Source: a bacterium (GTDB lineage Bacteria > Myxococcota > UBA727 > JAUIJE01). Taken from it: a stretch of 64,000 bases of DNA. The notes beneath the pieces were generated by a model. The model was given only the letters and a program-made list of their open reading frames with translations. It searched no databases and was not told the origin of the DNA. Both the position numbers and the translations under genes were made by a program. This document shows positions 6,960 to 16,095 of this stretch, one piece after another. The stretch's first letter is position 1, and each line of letters starts with the position of its first letter. The stretch is taken from contig JAUIJE010000014.1 in NCBI GenBank assembly GCA_030431455.1, positions 62,001 through 126,000 on the forward strand. The letters are read 5' to 3'.

Positions 6960-7886
6960 CTAGGGCACGTAGCCGTCGGCTTCCATCATGAAGTTGTTGG
7001 GAAAGCCGAAGTCCGCGACCATGTCGTCCCAGGGATAGCCCGCGCCCTCGGTGGCGCTGTTGGACCAGAAATCCACCCCGGTCTGGGCCGAGCCTTCGTC
7101 ACAGTGTTCGAGACACAGTGAATAGCCACTGGACGCGGCCATGTGCACGCCAATGAAAATGGATTCGCCCGGGGCCAGCGTCACCGGCGGGTTGAGCTCG
7201 ACGGTGTAGACCCGCGAGGTCTGGACGTTGGCCTGCTGCGGTTGGTTCACGCTCTGCACCATGGTGGCGCTCGGCTGCGCGGGGGGCTGGGTGCCGCTGC
7301 CCACGAAGATGTCCACGGTGTGGGCCAGGCCCCCGGCGCATTGCGGATTGCCCAGGGGACCGGCCGTGCGGTACCGCACGGTGGTGACCACGAACGGGCC
7401 GCCGGGATCGAGACGGGTCGCGGCCACGTGGCCGGCCTCGGCGGGCAAGATGGGCCAGGTGGAGCCCGCCGTGCCCGCACAGGGAATCGACGTATTGGCC
7501 AACGTCATGAACACCACGTCGCCATCGCCATCGCCGTCGCCGTCTCCACCCCCCCCATCGCCGTCGCCGTCTCCGTCTCCATCCCCCCCATCGCCGTCGC
7601 CGTCGCCGTCTCCATCCCCCCCGTCGCCGTCTCCGTCTCCATCCCCCCCATCGCCATCGCCGTCGCCGTCTCCATCCCCCCCGTCGCCATCACCGCTCAA
7701 GGCCACGCACAACCCGCTGGCGCAGGTCAGGCCCGCGTCGCACGCGCCCCCGTCGGTGCAGGCACATGTCTCTGCACCGATGCGGCACTCGTCGTCGGGA
7801 TCCTGTGGGTTGCCATCGCCTCCCCCGTCACACGCGGACAGCCCCAGGACCAACACCGACACCACCCACCACATCGCTCGCTGCAT
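6960..7886 (-). CDS. Lipoprotein with GDGD linker and C-terminal beta domain
   Basis: 308 residues from the ATG at 7886, with GGAGG upstream. Layout: signal peptide with lipobox L-S-A-C (about residues 1-19); a Cys-rich segment of the C-x-D-G-x-x-C-x-x-G-L-x-C-x-x-G-x-C type (about 30-62) as seen in myxobacterial surface proteins; a Gly-Asp linker of about 60 residues encoded by a GAC/GAT-GGC microsatellite (about 7510-7695); then a domain of about 180 residues with T-V-D-I-F-V-G-S-G and G-E-S-I-F-I-G-V-H segments and one C-x-x-x-C. It is probably displayed on the cell surface. The linker acts as an acidic spacer and may bind calcium (inference). Function unknown. Confidence 0.75.
   Translation of the reverse strand: MQRAMWWVVSVLVLGLSACDGGGDGNPQDPDDECRIGAETCACTDGGACDAGLTCASGLCVALSGDGDGGDGDGDGDGDGGDGDGDGDGGDGDGDGDGDGGDGDGDGDGDGGGGDGDGDGDGDVVFMTLANTSIPCAGTAGSTWPILPAEAGHVAATRLDPGGPFVVTTVRYRTAGPLGNPQCAGGLAHTVDIFVGSGTQPPAQPSATMVQSVNQPQQANVQTSRVYTVELNPPVTLAPGESIFIGVHMAASSGYSLCLEHCDEGSAQTGVDFWSNSATEGAGYPWDDMVADFGFPNNFMMEADGYVP
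7510..7695. repeat. Gly-Asp coding microsatellite
   Basis: Imperfect tandem six-base units (plus strand CCGTCG/CCATCG with CCCCC interruptions) encoding GDGDGD...GGDGD on the minus strand. It is prone to length change by slippage in multiples of six, which keeps frame. Confidence 0.9.
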
Positions 7887-7985
7887 CACATCCTCCACGG
7901 GCCATGCCCTCGACAGCACCCCCCACGAGTACGGGCTGCGGCGCAGGCCCGCCCCTGAACATGTCGGATGTTTCCTGACAGCGAG

Positions 7986-8717
7986 CTAAAGCCCGAGCCG
8001 CCACCGGAACCGGAACATATGGCGGCAATCGACCGGCTCAGACCCCCGGCGACAGGGCGCGAACCGCGTGCGTTTGAGCGCGGCCCGGCTCAGCCGGTCG
8101 AGCGTGGGATGCACCCCACGCACCACCCGGGTGCCCCGCACCCGGCCGCGTTTGTCGACGAGCAGCTCGAGCACCACCGTGCCCTCGATGCCCTCTTCGC
8201 GCAGTCGGCGTGGGTAGCGCGGCACAAACCGCTCGAGCACTTCAGGGGCGGACACGTCCTCCCCGGCTGTCGGCGCGAACCGTTCGGCGCGGCGCGGCGG
8301 GGGGACGCGGCGCGGCGAGGATGTGCCGGCAGCGTCGGCCGGCGCGGGCGCCGCGGCGCGGGTCACGCTGGCCGAGGTTGTCGCCACGAGCGGGGACGGC
8401 CGCTGGTCCGGGGGCGTGTCGGCGGGGAGCGGCACCGGGGGAGCGGACGGTGACGGCGTGTGGGGGAGAGCGGCGGGCGGGGGCGGCCGGGGCCGCGGGG
8501 GCCGGGCGCGCGGCGTCCGGGGAGCGGCGGGGGGCGAAGGCGCGGGCGTGGCCGGCGCGCTCGGCACGAGGGCAAGCTCGACGACCGGGTCGGCGGCCTG
8601 CGGAGCGAAAGCCAGCCGGCCGGCGACCGTGCCAATCACGCCATGCGTGCCCAGCGCGAACAGCAGTGCCGCCCCCAGGGTGAGGCGTGTGGAGGGCGGG
8701 GCCGGCGCGGTCGGCAT
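7986..8717 (-). CDS. TonB-family energy transducer (second copy)
   Basis: 243 residues with TonB architecture. A short cytosolic N-terminus and one membrane helix (about 12-33) lead into a Pro-rich periplasmic spacer (about 45-135). The TonB C-terminal domain (about 160-243) has V-P-R-Y-P-R-R-L-R-E-E-G-I-E-G-T-V-V-L-E-L and the V-D-K-R-G-R-V-R-G-T-R-V segment. It is a paralogue of the gene just upstream, sharing the R-F-A-P-C/L-F-S-P-C ending. The role is to pass proton-motive energy from ExbBD to an outer-membrane receptor. It has its own likely promoter 7 bases from the ATG, so the message may be leaderless. Confidence 0.85.
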   Translation of the reverse strand: MPTAPAPPSTRLTLGAALLFALGTHGVIGTVAGRLAFAPQAADPVVELALVPSAPATPAPSPPAAPRTPRARPPRPRPPPPAALPHTPSPSAPPVPLPADTPPDQRPSPLVATTSASVTRAAAPAPADAAGTSSPRRVPPPRRAERFAPTAGEDVSAPEVLERFVPRYPRRLREEGIEGTVVLELLVDKRGRVRGTRVVRGVHPTLDRLSRAALKRTRFAPCRRGSEPVDCRHMFRFRWRLGL

Positions 8718-8723
8718 GCCCCG

Positions 8724-8752
8724 ATACTATGATAACAGTTCTCAGTTCTCAA
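8724..8752 (-). promoter_or_regulatory. Sigma-70-type promoter for the second tonB
   Basis: On the minus strand TTGAGA (8752-8747) and TAGTAT (8729-8724) are 17 bases apart. The expected start point falls at or next to the ATG at 8717, so a leaderless transcript is possible. The spacer carries a direct repeat (GAGAACT twice), a possible repressor site. Confidence 0.55.
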
Positions 8753-8778
8753 CAGCGCGGTTGCGCCGGACCGACCGC

Positions 8779-9930
8779 TCAGTCGTAGATTTCCCACTTG
8801 AAGCGGTAGGTATACGGGCACGTGACCGGCTTGCCGTCGACCTTACACGGCGAGAACAGCGTCTTTTTCAGCGCGGCCCGGGCGAGCTTGTCGAGGACCG
8901 GGTGCAGGCCCTTGATCACTTTGGTGCCCCGCACGCGGCCATCCTCGTCGATGAGGATCTTGAGCACGACCACGCCCTCGATGCCTTCGTCCTTGAGCTG
9001 CTTGGGGTAGCGCGGGACCGAGCGTTTGATCACCGTCGGGGGCGTGCTGATCGACGCCTGCCGCACCGGCTTGAACTTCTTGGCCGACCCCCCGCGGTAT
9101 TTTTTCACGTCGTCGGGGTCGGTGAATTTCTCTTTGTTGGGGTCGCCGTAGGCGGTGTTGCCCACGCGCACCTTGAACCCGGAGTTGCCCTTGGTGGTGG
9201 ACTCCATCGAGATGCCGGTCACGAGCGGGGGCGGCTCCTCGTCGACGGGCTCGGGATCGCTGTTGGAGGGGGGCGGCTCGGGGGGCGGCTCGGCCGGCTT
9301 CTCCTTCACCTTGGTCTCGGGGAGCTTCTTCTTTTTGGGCTCGGGCTTGGGCTTTTCCGGCTCCGGCTCCTCGATTTCGGGCTCGGGGGGAGGCGGGGGT
9401 GGGGGCGGCTCAAAGATGGCCATCTCCACGCGCTCGTCGAGGGGTTTGGGTTCGGCCAGGCTGGAGGTGCCCACGCCGACCCCGCCGTGGAAAATCACCG
9501 CCAAGACCAGGGCCCCGACGATGAGCATCCAGTTGGCGCCGGTGCCTTGGGAGATGACGTCCATGGCCCGGCCGGTGGCCACGGCGGTGGCGGCGGCGAC
9601 TTCAGCCGAGGTCGCGACATGGGCGGCGCCGGCGGCGGCGCTGGAGCTGGTGGCGGCGGTGGCGCCGGCGGCGGAGGTGGCGGCGGCGGCGGCGGCGGCC
9701 GCCGGCGGGGTGGACGCCATGCCCGGCGGGGTCGAGAGGAACAGCGCGGCGACGGCCTTGCGGCGCACGGCGGCGGGATCGGGGTGGCCGGGATCGGCGG
9801 GGGCGGCCGAGGTCGCGGGGGGCTCGGCGGCGCCCGCGTCGTCGGTGTTGTCCGGGCGCGATGCCTTGGTCTCGGCCTCGGGGTCGACCTCGAGGCTGAA
9901 GGGATCTTTGGGCATCGGGGGAGAGGTCAT
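8779..9930 (-). CDS. TonB-family energy transducer with long N-terminal extension
   Basis: 383 residues. The C-terminal TonB domain (about 300-383) has V-P-R-Y-P-K-Q-L-K-D-E-G-I-E-G-V-V-V and V-I-K-G-L-H-P-V-L-D. The Pro/Glu/Lys spacer (about 170-235) is classical TonB, and one membrane helix spans about 134-154. Unusually, about 130 residues of Ala/Ser/Thr-rich, probably disordered sequence precede the helix and would lie in the cytoplasm. It is last but one in an exbB-exbD-tonB-tonB string, 35 bases after exbD. A role in uptake or in a Tol-Pal/gliding-type motor is possible. Confidence 0.85.
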   Translation of the reverse strand: MTSPPMPKDPFSLEVDPEAETKASRPDNTDDAGAAEPPATSAAPADPGHPDPAAVRRKAVAALFLSTPPGMASTPPAAAAAAAATSAAGATAATSSSAAAGAAHVATSAEVAAATAVATGRAMDVISQGTGANWMLIVGALVLAVIFHGGVGVGTSSLAEPKPLDERVEMAIFEPPPPPPPPEPEIEEPEPEKPKPEPKKKKLPETKVKEKPAEPPPEPPPSNSDPEPVDEEPPPLVTGISMESTTKGNSGFKVRVGNTAYGDPNKEKFTDPDDVKKYRGGSAKKFKPVRQASISTPPTVIKRSVPRYPKQLKDEGIEGVVVLKILIDEDGRVRGTKVIKGLHPVLDKLARAALKKTLFSPCKVDGKPVTCPYTYRFKWEIYD

Positions 9931-9965
9931 CGAATCCTATGAACGGTCAGACGCGGTCGTCGATC

Positions 9966-10394
9966 TCACGACCCGGGCGATTGGATGTTGAGGGCGAACT
10001 TGAGGATGCCTTCTTGTTTGACGAGGTCGATGATGTGGATGACCTCGCCGTGGGAGGCGATTTTGTCGGCGGCGATCACCGCTTGAACCTCTTTTTTGTC
10101 GTCCTTGAGGCCCTGGATGTGGGCCCGCAGGCTCGGCTCGTCGGTTTTTTCGCCGTTGAGGTACAGCTGTCGCGCCCCGCTCGCTTGGTCGACGGTGAAC
10201 GCGATCATCACCGTCGAAGGTTCGGTCCCGCCGCCGGTGGACGCCTCGGGCAGGTCCATCTTGATCGAGTCGGCCACGACGTAGCTGGTGGTGACCATGA
10301 AGATCACCAGCAGACACAACATGATGTCGACGAGCGGGGTGACGTTGATGTCACTGATGACGCCGCCGTCTGAGGATTTGGCTCCGCCGGCCAT
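9966..10394 (-). CDS. exbD: Biopolymer transport protein ExbD/TolR family
   Basis: 142 residues. The N-terminal D-I-N-V-T-P-L-V-D-I-M-L-C-L-L-V-I-F-M-V helix contains the conserved membrane Asp (about residue 23) that carries protons in ExbD/TolR. A short periplasmic domain follows. The start at 10394 has GGGAG upstream. It lies 22 bases after the ExbB gene. Together they form the proton channel that powers the TonB proteins encoded downstream. Confidence 0.92.
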   Translation of the reverse strand: MAGGAKSSDGGVISDINVTPLVDIMLCLLVIFMVTTSYVVADSIKMDLPEASTGGGTEPSTVMIAFTVDQASGARQLYLNGEKTDEPSLRAHIQGLKDDKKEVQAVIAADKIASHGEVIHIIDLVKQEGILKFALNIQSPGS

Positions 10395-10416
10395 GGGGGC
10401 TCCCTTTGCTCAGGTG

Positions 10417-11070
10417 TCAGTGGCTGTCGTCTTCGTCGACGGGCTTGAGGTGGGCGAGCAACACGTGCACCAATGCCTCTGCACTCGCCTCCAGCGCCTT
10501 GAGCCGCCGGTTGAAGTAGTTGAACACCGCCACCGCAGGCATCGCCACCAACAGACCCACCGCGGTCGCCGCGAGCGCGGCGGACAGGGTCGCCATCACC
10601 GCCCCGGCCGAGGCGTTGGCGCCGCTTTGGCTCCCGAGCTCAAACAGCGCGGAGATGATCTCCAGCACCGTGCCGAACAGCCCGAGGAACGGGGCGTTGT
10701 TGCCCACCGTGCCGAGGAACGCGAGGAACCGCTCGTAGCGAAGCTTCTCGATCAGGGTCGCGCTCTCCGCGAGCTCGCGCACCGCGTGCGCGCCGATGGG
10801 CGCGCCCTCGAGGGCGGCCGACAACACCCGGGCTTCAAAACCCTTGACCCCCGCGAGGAGCTCTTTGGCTTCGCCGTACTTTTGCTGCAGGAACAGATCG
10901 TTCAACCGTTTGGCGAGGTCGCGCACGTTGCCTTGGTTGCTCTGGAAGAAGATGAAGCGCTCGATCATGAACGCCACCGAAATCACCGAAAGCCCCACCA
11001 TGAACCACATGACCGCGGTGCCCGCACCGGTCCGCGACAGCTTGACCACCATTTCGGTGATATCGATCAT
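10417..11070 (-). CDS. exbB: MotA/TolQ/ExbB proton channel protein
   Basis: 217 residues with three predicted membrane helices (about 18-38, 118-140 and 158-180). It shows the family signature A-P-F-L-G-L-F-G-T-V and the A-L-A-A-T-A-V-G-L-L-V-A-M-P-A-V helix. The start at 11070 has AAGGAG upstream. As first gene of the exbB-exbD-tonB-tonB operon it builds the inner-membrane stator. A 7-bp inverted repeat lies 29 bases ahead of the start codon. Confidence 0.92.
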   Translation of the reverse strand: MIDITEMVVKLSRTGAGTAVMWFMVGLSVISVAFMIERFIFFQSNQGNVRDLAKRLNDLFLQQKYGEAKELLAGVKGFEARVLSAALEGAPIGAHAVRELAESATLIEKLRYERFLAFLGTVGNNAPFLGLFGTVLEIISALFELGSQSGANASAGAVMATLSAALAATAVGLLVAMPAVAVFNYFNRRLKALEASAEALVHVLLAHLKPVDEDDSH

Positions 11071-11098
11071 TCCATTGCTCCTTGCTTTGGTCCCGCAT

Positions 11099-11116
11099 AC
11101 TTACCAACCGGTAAGT
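11099..11116. promoter_or_regulatory. Inverted-repeat operator candidate upstream of exbB
   Basis: ACTTACC-AACC-GGTAAGT: perfect 7-bp arms with a 4-bp spacer, in the only sizeable upstream gap of the transport operon. Its form resembles TetR-family operators. Bases 11117-11334 between it and the next terminator hold no supported gene. Confidence 0.55.
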
Positions 11117-11334
11117 TGGCCGCAAACGGTAAAGCCGGGCGTGGATCACTTCTTCACGCACCCGTCACATCGGCACACCAGCCCGGCCGCCGGACACCCG
11201 CATTCGGTTGTCCAAGTTGAGAGTGTGTCAGCTTGAAATTGCTGCACCGCGCTTGTCCCCCGTCTGCCCGACCCACGGGACCACCGGGGCCCGCGATCCT
11301 GACGCGGTGGTGCCCCCGCCGGGTGGGCACGCCC

Positions 11335-11365
11335 CAAAACAAAGACCCGCGCCGAAGCGCGGGTC
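11335..11365 (-). terminator. Intrinsic terminator (minus strand)
   Basis: GACCCGCGC and GCGCGGGTC form a 9-bp stem around a 4-base loop (11344-11365). Reading the minus strand, TTTGTTTT follows. It ends the transcript of the gene at 11415-12314. Confidence 0.8.
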
Positions 11366-11414
11366 CTCTTGTTCGGGCTGGTGAGGGCAGCCCCAACATC
11401 AACTCAGGCACACA

Positions 11415-12314
<900 letters not shown>

Positions 12315-12416
12315 AGAATTCTCCAGGTTGCGGCGCGCGGCGAAAGGCGGCGGCCGTCGGGTTCATCTGCGATTGGGGTCGGGGGGATCGATCCGTCACC
12401 GGATCGGCAGAAAAGA

Positions 12417-13559
12417 TCAGGGCGCGCGCCGGGCCATCCGGGTGTCGTGTGACGACGGTGTGGTGGCGAGCTTCTGGTCGGCGGCGAGGGTCCAGGCGCG
12501 GCGGGCCACCGCCTGCATGATGGGCTCGGCCTGGTCGTAAGGGAGGCCTTCCATGGCGATGGCGATGATCAGCTGGCGCCCGTCGGGCAGGGTGGTGAGG
12601 GCGAGGTCGCAGATGCGGCGGTGTTGGGTGCCGGTCTTGTGCGCCACTGCATATTGAGATGGCACCGCCCCCCGGATGCGGTTGCCGCTCGACCACGCGC
12701 CTTCGAGTACATCGAGAATTTCGCGGGACGTGGATGCGCTGATGAGGCGGCCCCGGGCGAGGTCGGTGTAGATGTCGCCGATCATGCGCATCGACGCGTG
12801 GTTGCGGCCGAGCGCGTAGTAGTCGGTGTAGGCGTCGTCGAGGTCGGCCTCGTCATAGTGCTTGTAGGGTGGGCCGATGTGTTTTTGCAGGAGGTCGAGA
12901 CGGGGGTGATGGCCGTCGCGCCACCGGGTGTCGCGGACTTGCCACATTTTGAGGTCCGCGGCCCGGGGATCGAGCCGGGTGTAGACCCCCAGGCGGGCGT
13001 CGAGCATGGTCACCACCGGGCCGAAGGCGCGCCGCCCATCGAGGAGCAGCCCTCGTTCCACCGCGATGGGGGTGATGCGGGACAGCAACATGTCGGTGGC
13101 GGCGTTGTCGCTGTCGCGGATCATGTAGGTGATGAGCTCGCGGATGGGGATGTCTTCGCCCGCCCGGCGGCGGTTCATCGCGGGGGCGCCGTCGCGGAAG
13201 TCGCGGTAGCTATAGTGCAAAGCCTCGTCGAAGGAGAGCAAGCCCGCGTCCCGTTGCCGGAACAGCTCCACCAGGAACAGCATCTTGATCCCCGACGCCA
13301 GATACATGCGCCGGTCCGCGTGGTGGGCGAACTCTTCGCCCCGGTCGAGGTCCTTGACGTACACCGCGATCAGACCGTCGTGCCCGGCCATGCGGTCTCT
13401 GATCAGCCTGCGCAATGTGTGTGCGTAGGCTGGCTCTTTCAATGTGTCTGCAGGGTCGTCACGGGTGGATGCGTCGCCTTGCCGCCGGTTGGCCCGGGCC
13501 CACAGGCCCGCGCTGAGCAACGAAATCAGCACCAGGGGGACGATCGCTCGACGTGACAT
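12417..13559 (-). CDS. Class A beta-lactamase-like serine hydrolase
   Basis: 380 residues from the ATG at 13559 (a TTG 12 bases upstream is the alternative), with one N-terminal hydrophobic segment acting as signal or anchor. Motifs: S-G-I-K (S89, K92) as S-x-x-K, S-D-N (150-152), and K-T-G-T (308-310). The first two are 61 residues apart, as in class A enzymes (60). The S-D-N to K-T-G distance is 158 instead of about 104, so roughly 50 extra residues lie between them. I cannot find the omega-loop E-x-x-x-N. It may be a carboxypeptidase-like or regulatory relative rather than a resistance enzyme. Confidence 0.8.
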   Translation of the reverse strand: MSRRAIVPLVLISLLSAGLWARANRRQGDASTRDDPADTLKEPAYAHTLRRLIRDRMAGHDGLIAVYVKDLDRGEEFAHHADRRMYLASGIKMLFLVELFRQRDAGLLSFDEALHYSYRDFRDGAPAMNRRRAGEDIPIRELITYMIRDSDNAATDMLLSRITPIAVERGLLLDGRRAFGPVVTMLDARLGVYTRLDPRAADLKMWQVRDTRWRDGHHPRLDLLQKHIGPPYKHYDEADLDDAYTDYYALGRNHASMRMIGDIYTDLARGRLISASTSREILDVLEGAWSSGNRIRGAVPSQYAVAHKTGTQHRRICDLALTTLPDGRQLIIAIAMEGLPYDQAEPIMQAVARRAWTLAADQKLATTPSSHDTRMARRAP

Positions 13560-13634
13560 GATCCGCGCCAATCATAGAAAACCCACGCCCCCCGGGCCAA
13601 AAAACCGCACGACGACCAGCGTGGATGCGGACGC

Positions 13635-14912
13635 CTACACCGCCCGGGCGTAGACCAAGACCTCGTCGTAGCCGAACCGCGGCACGCGCTGCTCCAGCGA
13701 CATGCCGAGCTTTTCCGCCACCCGGATGGAGGCGAGATTGTCCGGCAAAATCAGGGCGATGACCTCGTCAAACCAGCCCCGGGCCCGGGCCTGGTCGAGC
13801 AGGGCCTGGGCCGCTTCGGTGGCGTACCCGAGGCCGGTGTGGGCGCGGTCGATGACCCAGCCGATCTCCACCCGGTCGCGGCCGGCGACGTCGGGTTGCA
13901 GGTTGAACCCCACCCGCCCGAGGCATTGCCCGGTGGTGCGCGACAGCACGGTGAGCATGCCCCAGCCTTGGGCCTCGTACAGCGTCATCCACCGGCGGGT
14001 GGCGTCGAGTTGGCGCTGCTTGTTGAGCAGATGTCGCACCGTCTGTTCGTCGTCGAGCAGCCGGGCGAGGTGAGGCAGGTGGTGCTCGGTGATGGGGCAC
14101 AGGTACAACCGGTCCGTGACCACGTCGAGGTCTTGCGGCAATGTCTGCGCATACTCGGCGCGCAGGGCCAGCGCCCGGTCGGGTCGATCCGTGGCGATGG
14201 CGTAGACCCCGGCCCGCACATACCGCGCGATGTCTTCGTCGTCGTTCACCGTCCACAGGGTCACGCACAGCCCCGCGTCGTGACAGACCCGGATGAGGTC
14301 CTCGGTCATCAGCCGGTGGTCGATGTTGATGTCGCGCACCCCGAGGCCGAGGAGGTGCACGATCACCGCGGCGAACGAGCCCTCGGCTTGGATCGCCTCT
14401 GCATCCACATTGCCGGCCCGGCGCAGGTGGCGGTCGGCGAACTGCAGCTCGTCGAGGTAGCCCCAATCGAACGCGTGCAGGTAGGCCCGGTGGCCCAGGC
14501 CCCGGGTGGTGAGCTGGCGGACCACCGCCCGGGCGAGACCGGGGTGGCGCCGTCGCTGGTGGTCGCGCTTGAGTTCGATGCTGATCACCGACCCGTCGTC
14601 GGGCCAATGCGACAGGGCCTCGTCGAGGGTGGGCACGACGCTCCCGTCCTCGTGGTGCACGCGGCCGAGCTCTTCGGCGGTCCGGGCCGACACCGGGCCG
14701 GTGGCGTCGGTCATGCGGTCCAGGGTCGCGTCGTGGTGGACGATCACCGCCCCGTCGGCGGACAGGTGCACGTCGACCTCGACCCCGTCCACGCGGTCTT
14801 GGCCCCTCAGCCCGTAGGCGCCGTCGATGGCCGCGAGGGTGTTTTCCACAAACAACGCGGCGCCCCCGCGGTGGGCCACGATCAGGGTGCGGGGCGGGGC
14901 GGTGGGGGACAT
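13635..14912 (-). CDS. Fusion: glycerophosphodiester phosphodiesterase + GNAT acetyltransferase
   Basis: 425 residues from the ATG at 14912 (GGAG upstream). The N-terminal half (about 8-260) is a GDPD domain: V-A-H-R-G-G and E-N-T, the metal-binding V-E-V-D-V-H, H-H-D-A-T-L-D-R, S-I-E-L-K, and a final T-V-N-D-D-E-D-I. The C-terminal part (about 270-425) is a GNAT fold of the RimJ/RimL type: T-D-R-L-Y-L-C-P-I-T, then G-R-V-G-F, I-G-W-V-I-D-R-A-H-T-G-L-G-Y-A-T-E-A and N-L-A-S-I-R-V-A-E-K-L-G-M. GDPD releases glycerol-3-phosphate from deacylated phospholipids. What the acetyltransferase modifies is unknown. No signal peptide, so cytosolic. Confidence 0.85.
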   Translation of the reverse strand: MSPTAPPRTLIVAHRGGAALFVENTLAAIDGAYGLRGQDRVDGVEVDVHLSADGAVIVHHDATLDRMTDATGPVSARTAEELGRVHHEDGSVVPTLDEALSHWPDDGSVISIELKRDHQRRRHPGLARAVVRQLTTRGLGHRAYLHAFDWGYLDELQFADRHLRRAGNVDAEAIQAEGSFAAVIVHLLGLGVRDINIDHRLMTEDLIRVCHDAGLCVTLWTVNDDEDIARYVRAGVYAIATDRPDRALALRAEYAQTLPQDLDVVTDRLYLCPITEHHLPHLARLLDDEQTVRHLLNKQRQLDATRRWMTLYEAQGWGMLTVLSRTTGQCLGRVGFNLQPDVAGRDRVEIGWVIDRAHTGLGYATEAAQALLDQARARGWFDEVIALILPDNLASIRVAEKLGMSLEQRVPRFGYDEVLVYARAV

Positions 14913-15066
14913 GGGGGCTCCAGGCGGCGGGACCGGGCGCGGGGCGCGTCCGGCGCTTTTGTGTGCATGCAATGCGCAGCGCCGGCCGGCAACGGCGCGC
15001 GGGCCCGGCCAGGCGGGAGGCGGCCTGGGGCGGGCGTTTGCGGCCTTTGGCGGGGATGGTTCTTGG

Positions 15067-15086
15067 AGTTTAAGACGTTATAAACT
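15067..15086. promoter_or_regulatory. Near-palindromic operator candidate before the prenyl synthase
   Basis: AGTTTA-N8-TAAACT with a central ACGT; 16 of 20 positions are self-complementary. It is AT-rich in a GC-rich setting and includes a TATAAA that could be a -10 element. A GbsR/MarR-type regulator gene lies just downstream of the synthase and is the obvious candidate to bind it. Confidence 0.5.
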
Positions 15087-15111
15087 ACAAAGAACCCGAG
15101 AGGACGAGCCC

Positions 15112-16035
15112 ATGCAAACCCAAGCGTTCGTGGCCGCGGTGGACCAAGCGATGGAGGAGGCGGTGGCCGCCTACACCGAGACGTTCGCGGGTTCGGTGTT
15201 GGCCGAGACCGCGGTGGCCGCCCACGGCAAGCGGGTGCGCAGCCGCCTCATCGGGTTGTGCGCCGACGACCTCGGGGTCGAGCCCCAGCAGGTGGTCAGC
15301 CTCGCCGCGGCCGCGGAGATGGTGCACGCGGGCAGTCTGCAGCACGACGACGTGCTCGACGACGCGGACACCCGGCGGGGGGTGCCCGCCACCCACGTGC
15401 GGTACGGCAACCACGTGGCGATCTTGGGCGGCGACATGTTGCTCGCCCTCGCGGTGGGCCAAGTGGCGGGGGGGCCGCGGGTGTGGACGGTGGAGTCGGC
15501 CCGAACCCTCGCCAAGATGAGCGGGGCCGCCTCCGACGAGATCTACTGGCGCGAAAAGCGCGAGGTGTGCCCGGTGTCGGTGTGGGAGGGCATCGCCCGG
15601 GGCAAGACCGGGGCGCTGTTTCGCTTTTGCCTCGGCGGCACCGGGGTGTTGATCGATGAGCAGCGGTACCGCACCCTGAGCCAGTTCGGGGAAGAGCTGG
15701 GCGTGCTCTACCAGTGGGTGGACGACCTGCTCGACTTTGTGCCCCGCACGGGCAAGCGCCGGTTCGCGGACCTGTTCGAGCACAACCCCAACCGGGTGCT
15801 GAGCGCGGCCAGCGCCGCGGGGATGTCGTTGGCCCTGCCCGTGGCGGACGAGGCCGCGGCCCGCGCGCTGGCCACGGCCCTGCAGCCCCATTGGGAGCGG
15901 TCCCGGGACCAAGCCCTGGCCGCGGGGGGCGGGTTGTCGGCCGCGATGGTGGACGCGGGGTTGCCCCGGTGCGCGCACATTCTCGACGAGCTCCTCGCCA
16001 AGCTGGCCCCGGTGGCGGTGTCGGAAGCGGCCTGA
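15112..16035 (+). CDS. Polyprenyl/isoprenyl diphosphate synthase family protein
   Basis: 307 residues from the ATG at 15112 (GAGGA upstream). Both Asp-rich motifs are present: L-Q-H-D-D-V-L-D-D-A-D (first, about residues 78-88) and Y-Q-W-V-D-D-L-L-D-F (second, about 200-210). G-K-R-V-R-S lies near residue 40 and an A-R-G-K-T-G-A-L-F segment near 165. Family role: head-to-tail condensation of isopentenyl diphosphate onto an allylic primer for quinone, carotenoid or undecaprenyl precursors. The second half is shorter than in octaprenyl synthases. It is followed 60 bases later by a GbsR/MarR-type regulator. Chain length cannot be told from sequence alone. Confidence 0.88.
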   Translation: MQTQAFVAAVDQAMEEAVAAYTETFAGSVLAETAVAAHGKRVRSRLIGLCADDLGVEPQQVVSLAAAAEMVHAGSLQHDDVLDDADTRRGVPATHVRYGNHVAILGGDMLLALAVGQVAGGPRVWTVESARTLAKMSGAASDEIYWREKREVCPVSVWEGIARGKTGALFRFCLGGTGVLIDEQRYRTLSQFGEELGVLYQWVDDLLDFVPRTGKRRFADLFEHNPNRVLSAASAAGMSLALPVADEAAARALATALQPHWERSRDQALAAGGGLSAAMVDAGLPRCAHILDELLAKLAPVAVSEAA

Positions 16036-16095
16036 GCCGGGCGGGGGCGCGAGCGGTCAGGTGCGGCCGCGGGGCCCGGTGCAGTAGGATGGAAT

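Noticed and set aside
7510-7695. CRISPR-like tandem repeats
   Set aside because: The units are six bases, without spacers, and encode in-frame Gly-Asp linkers.
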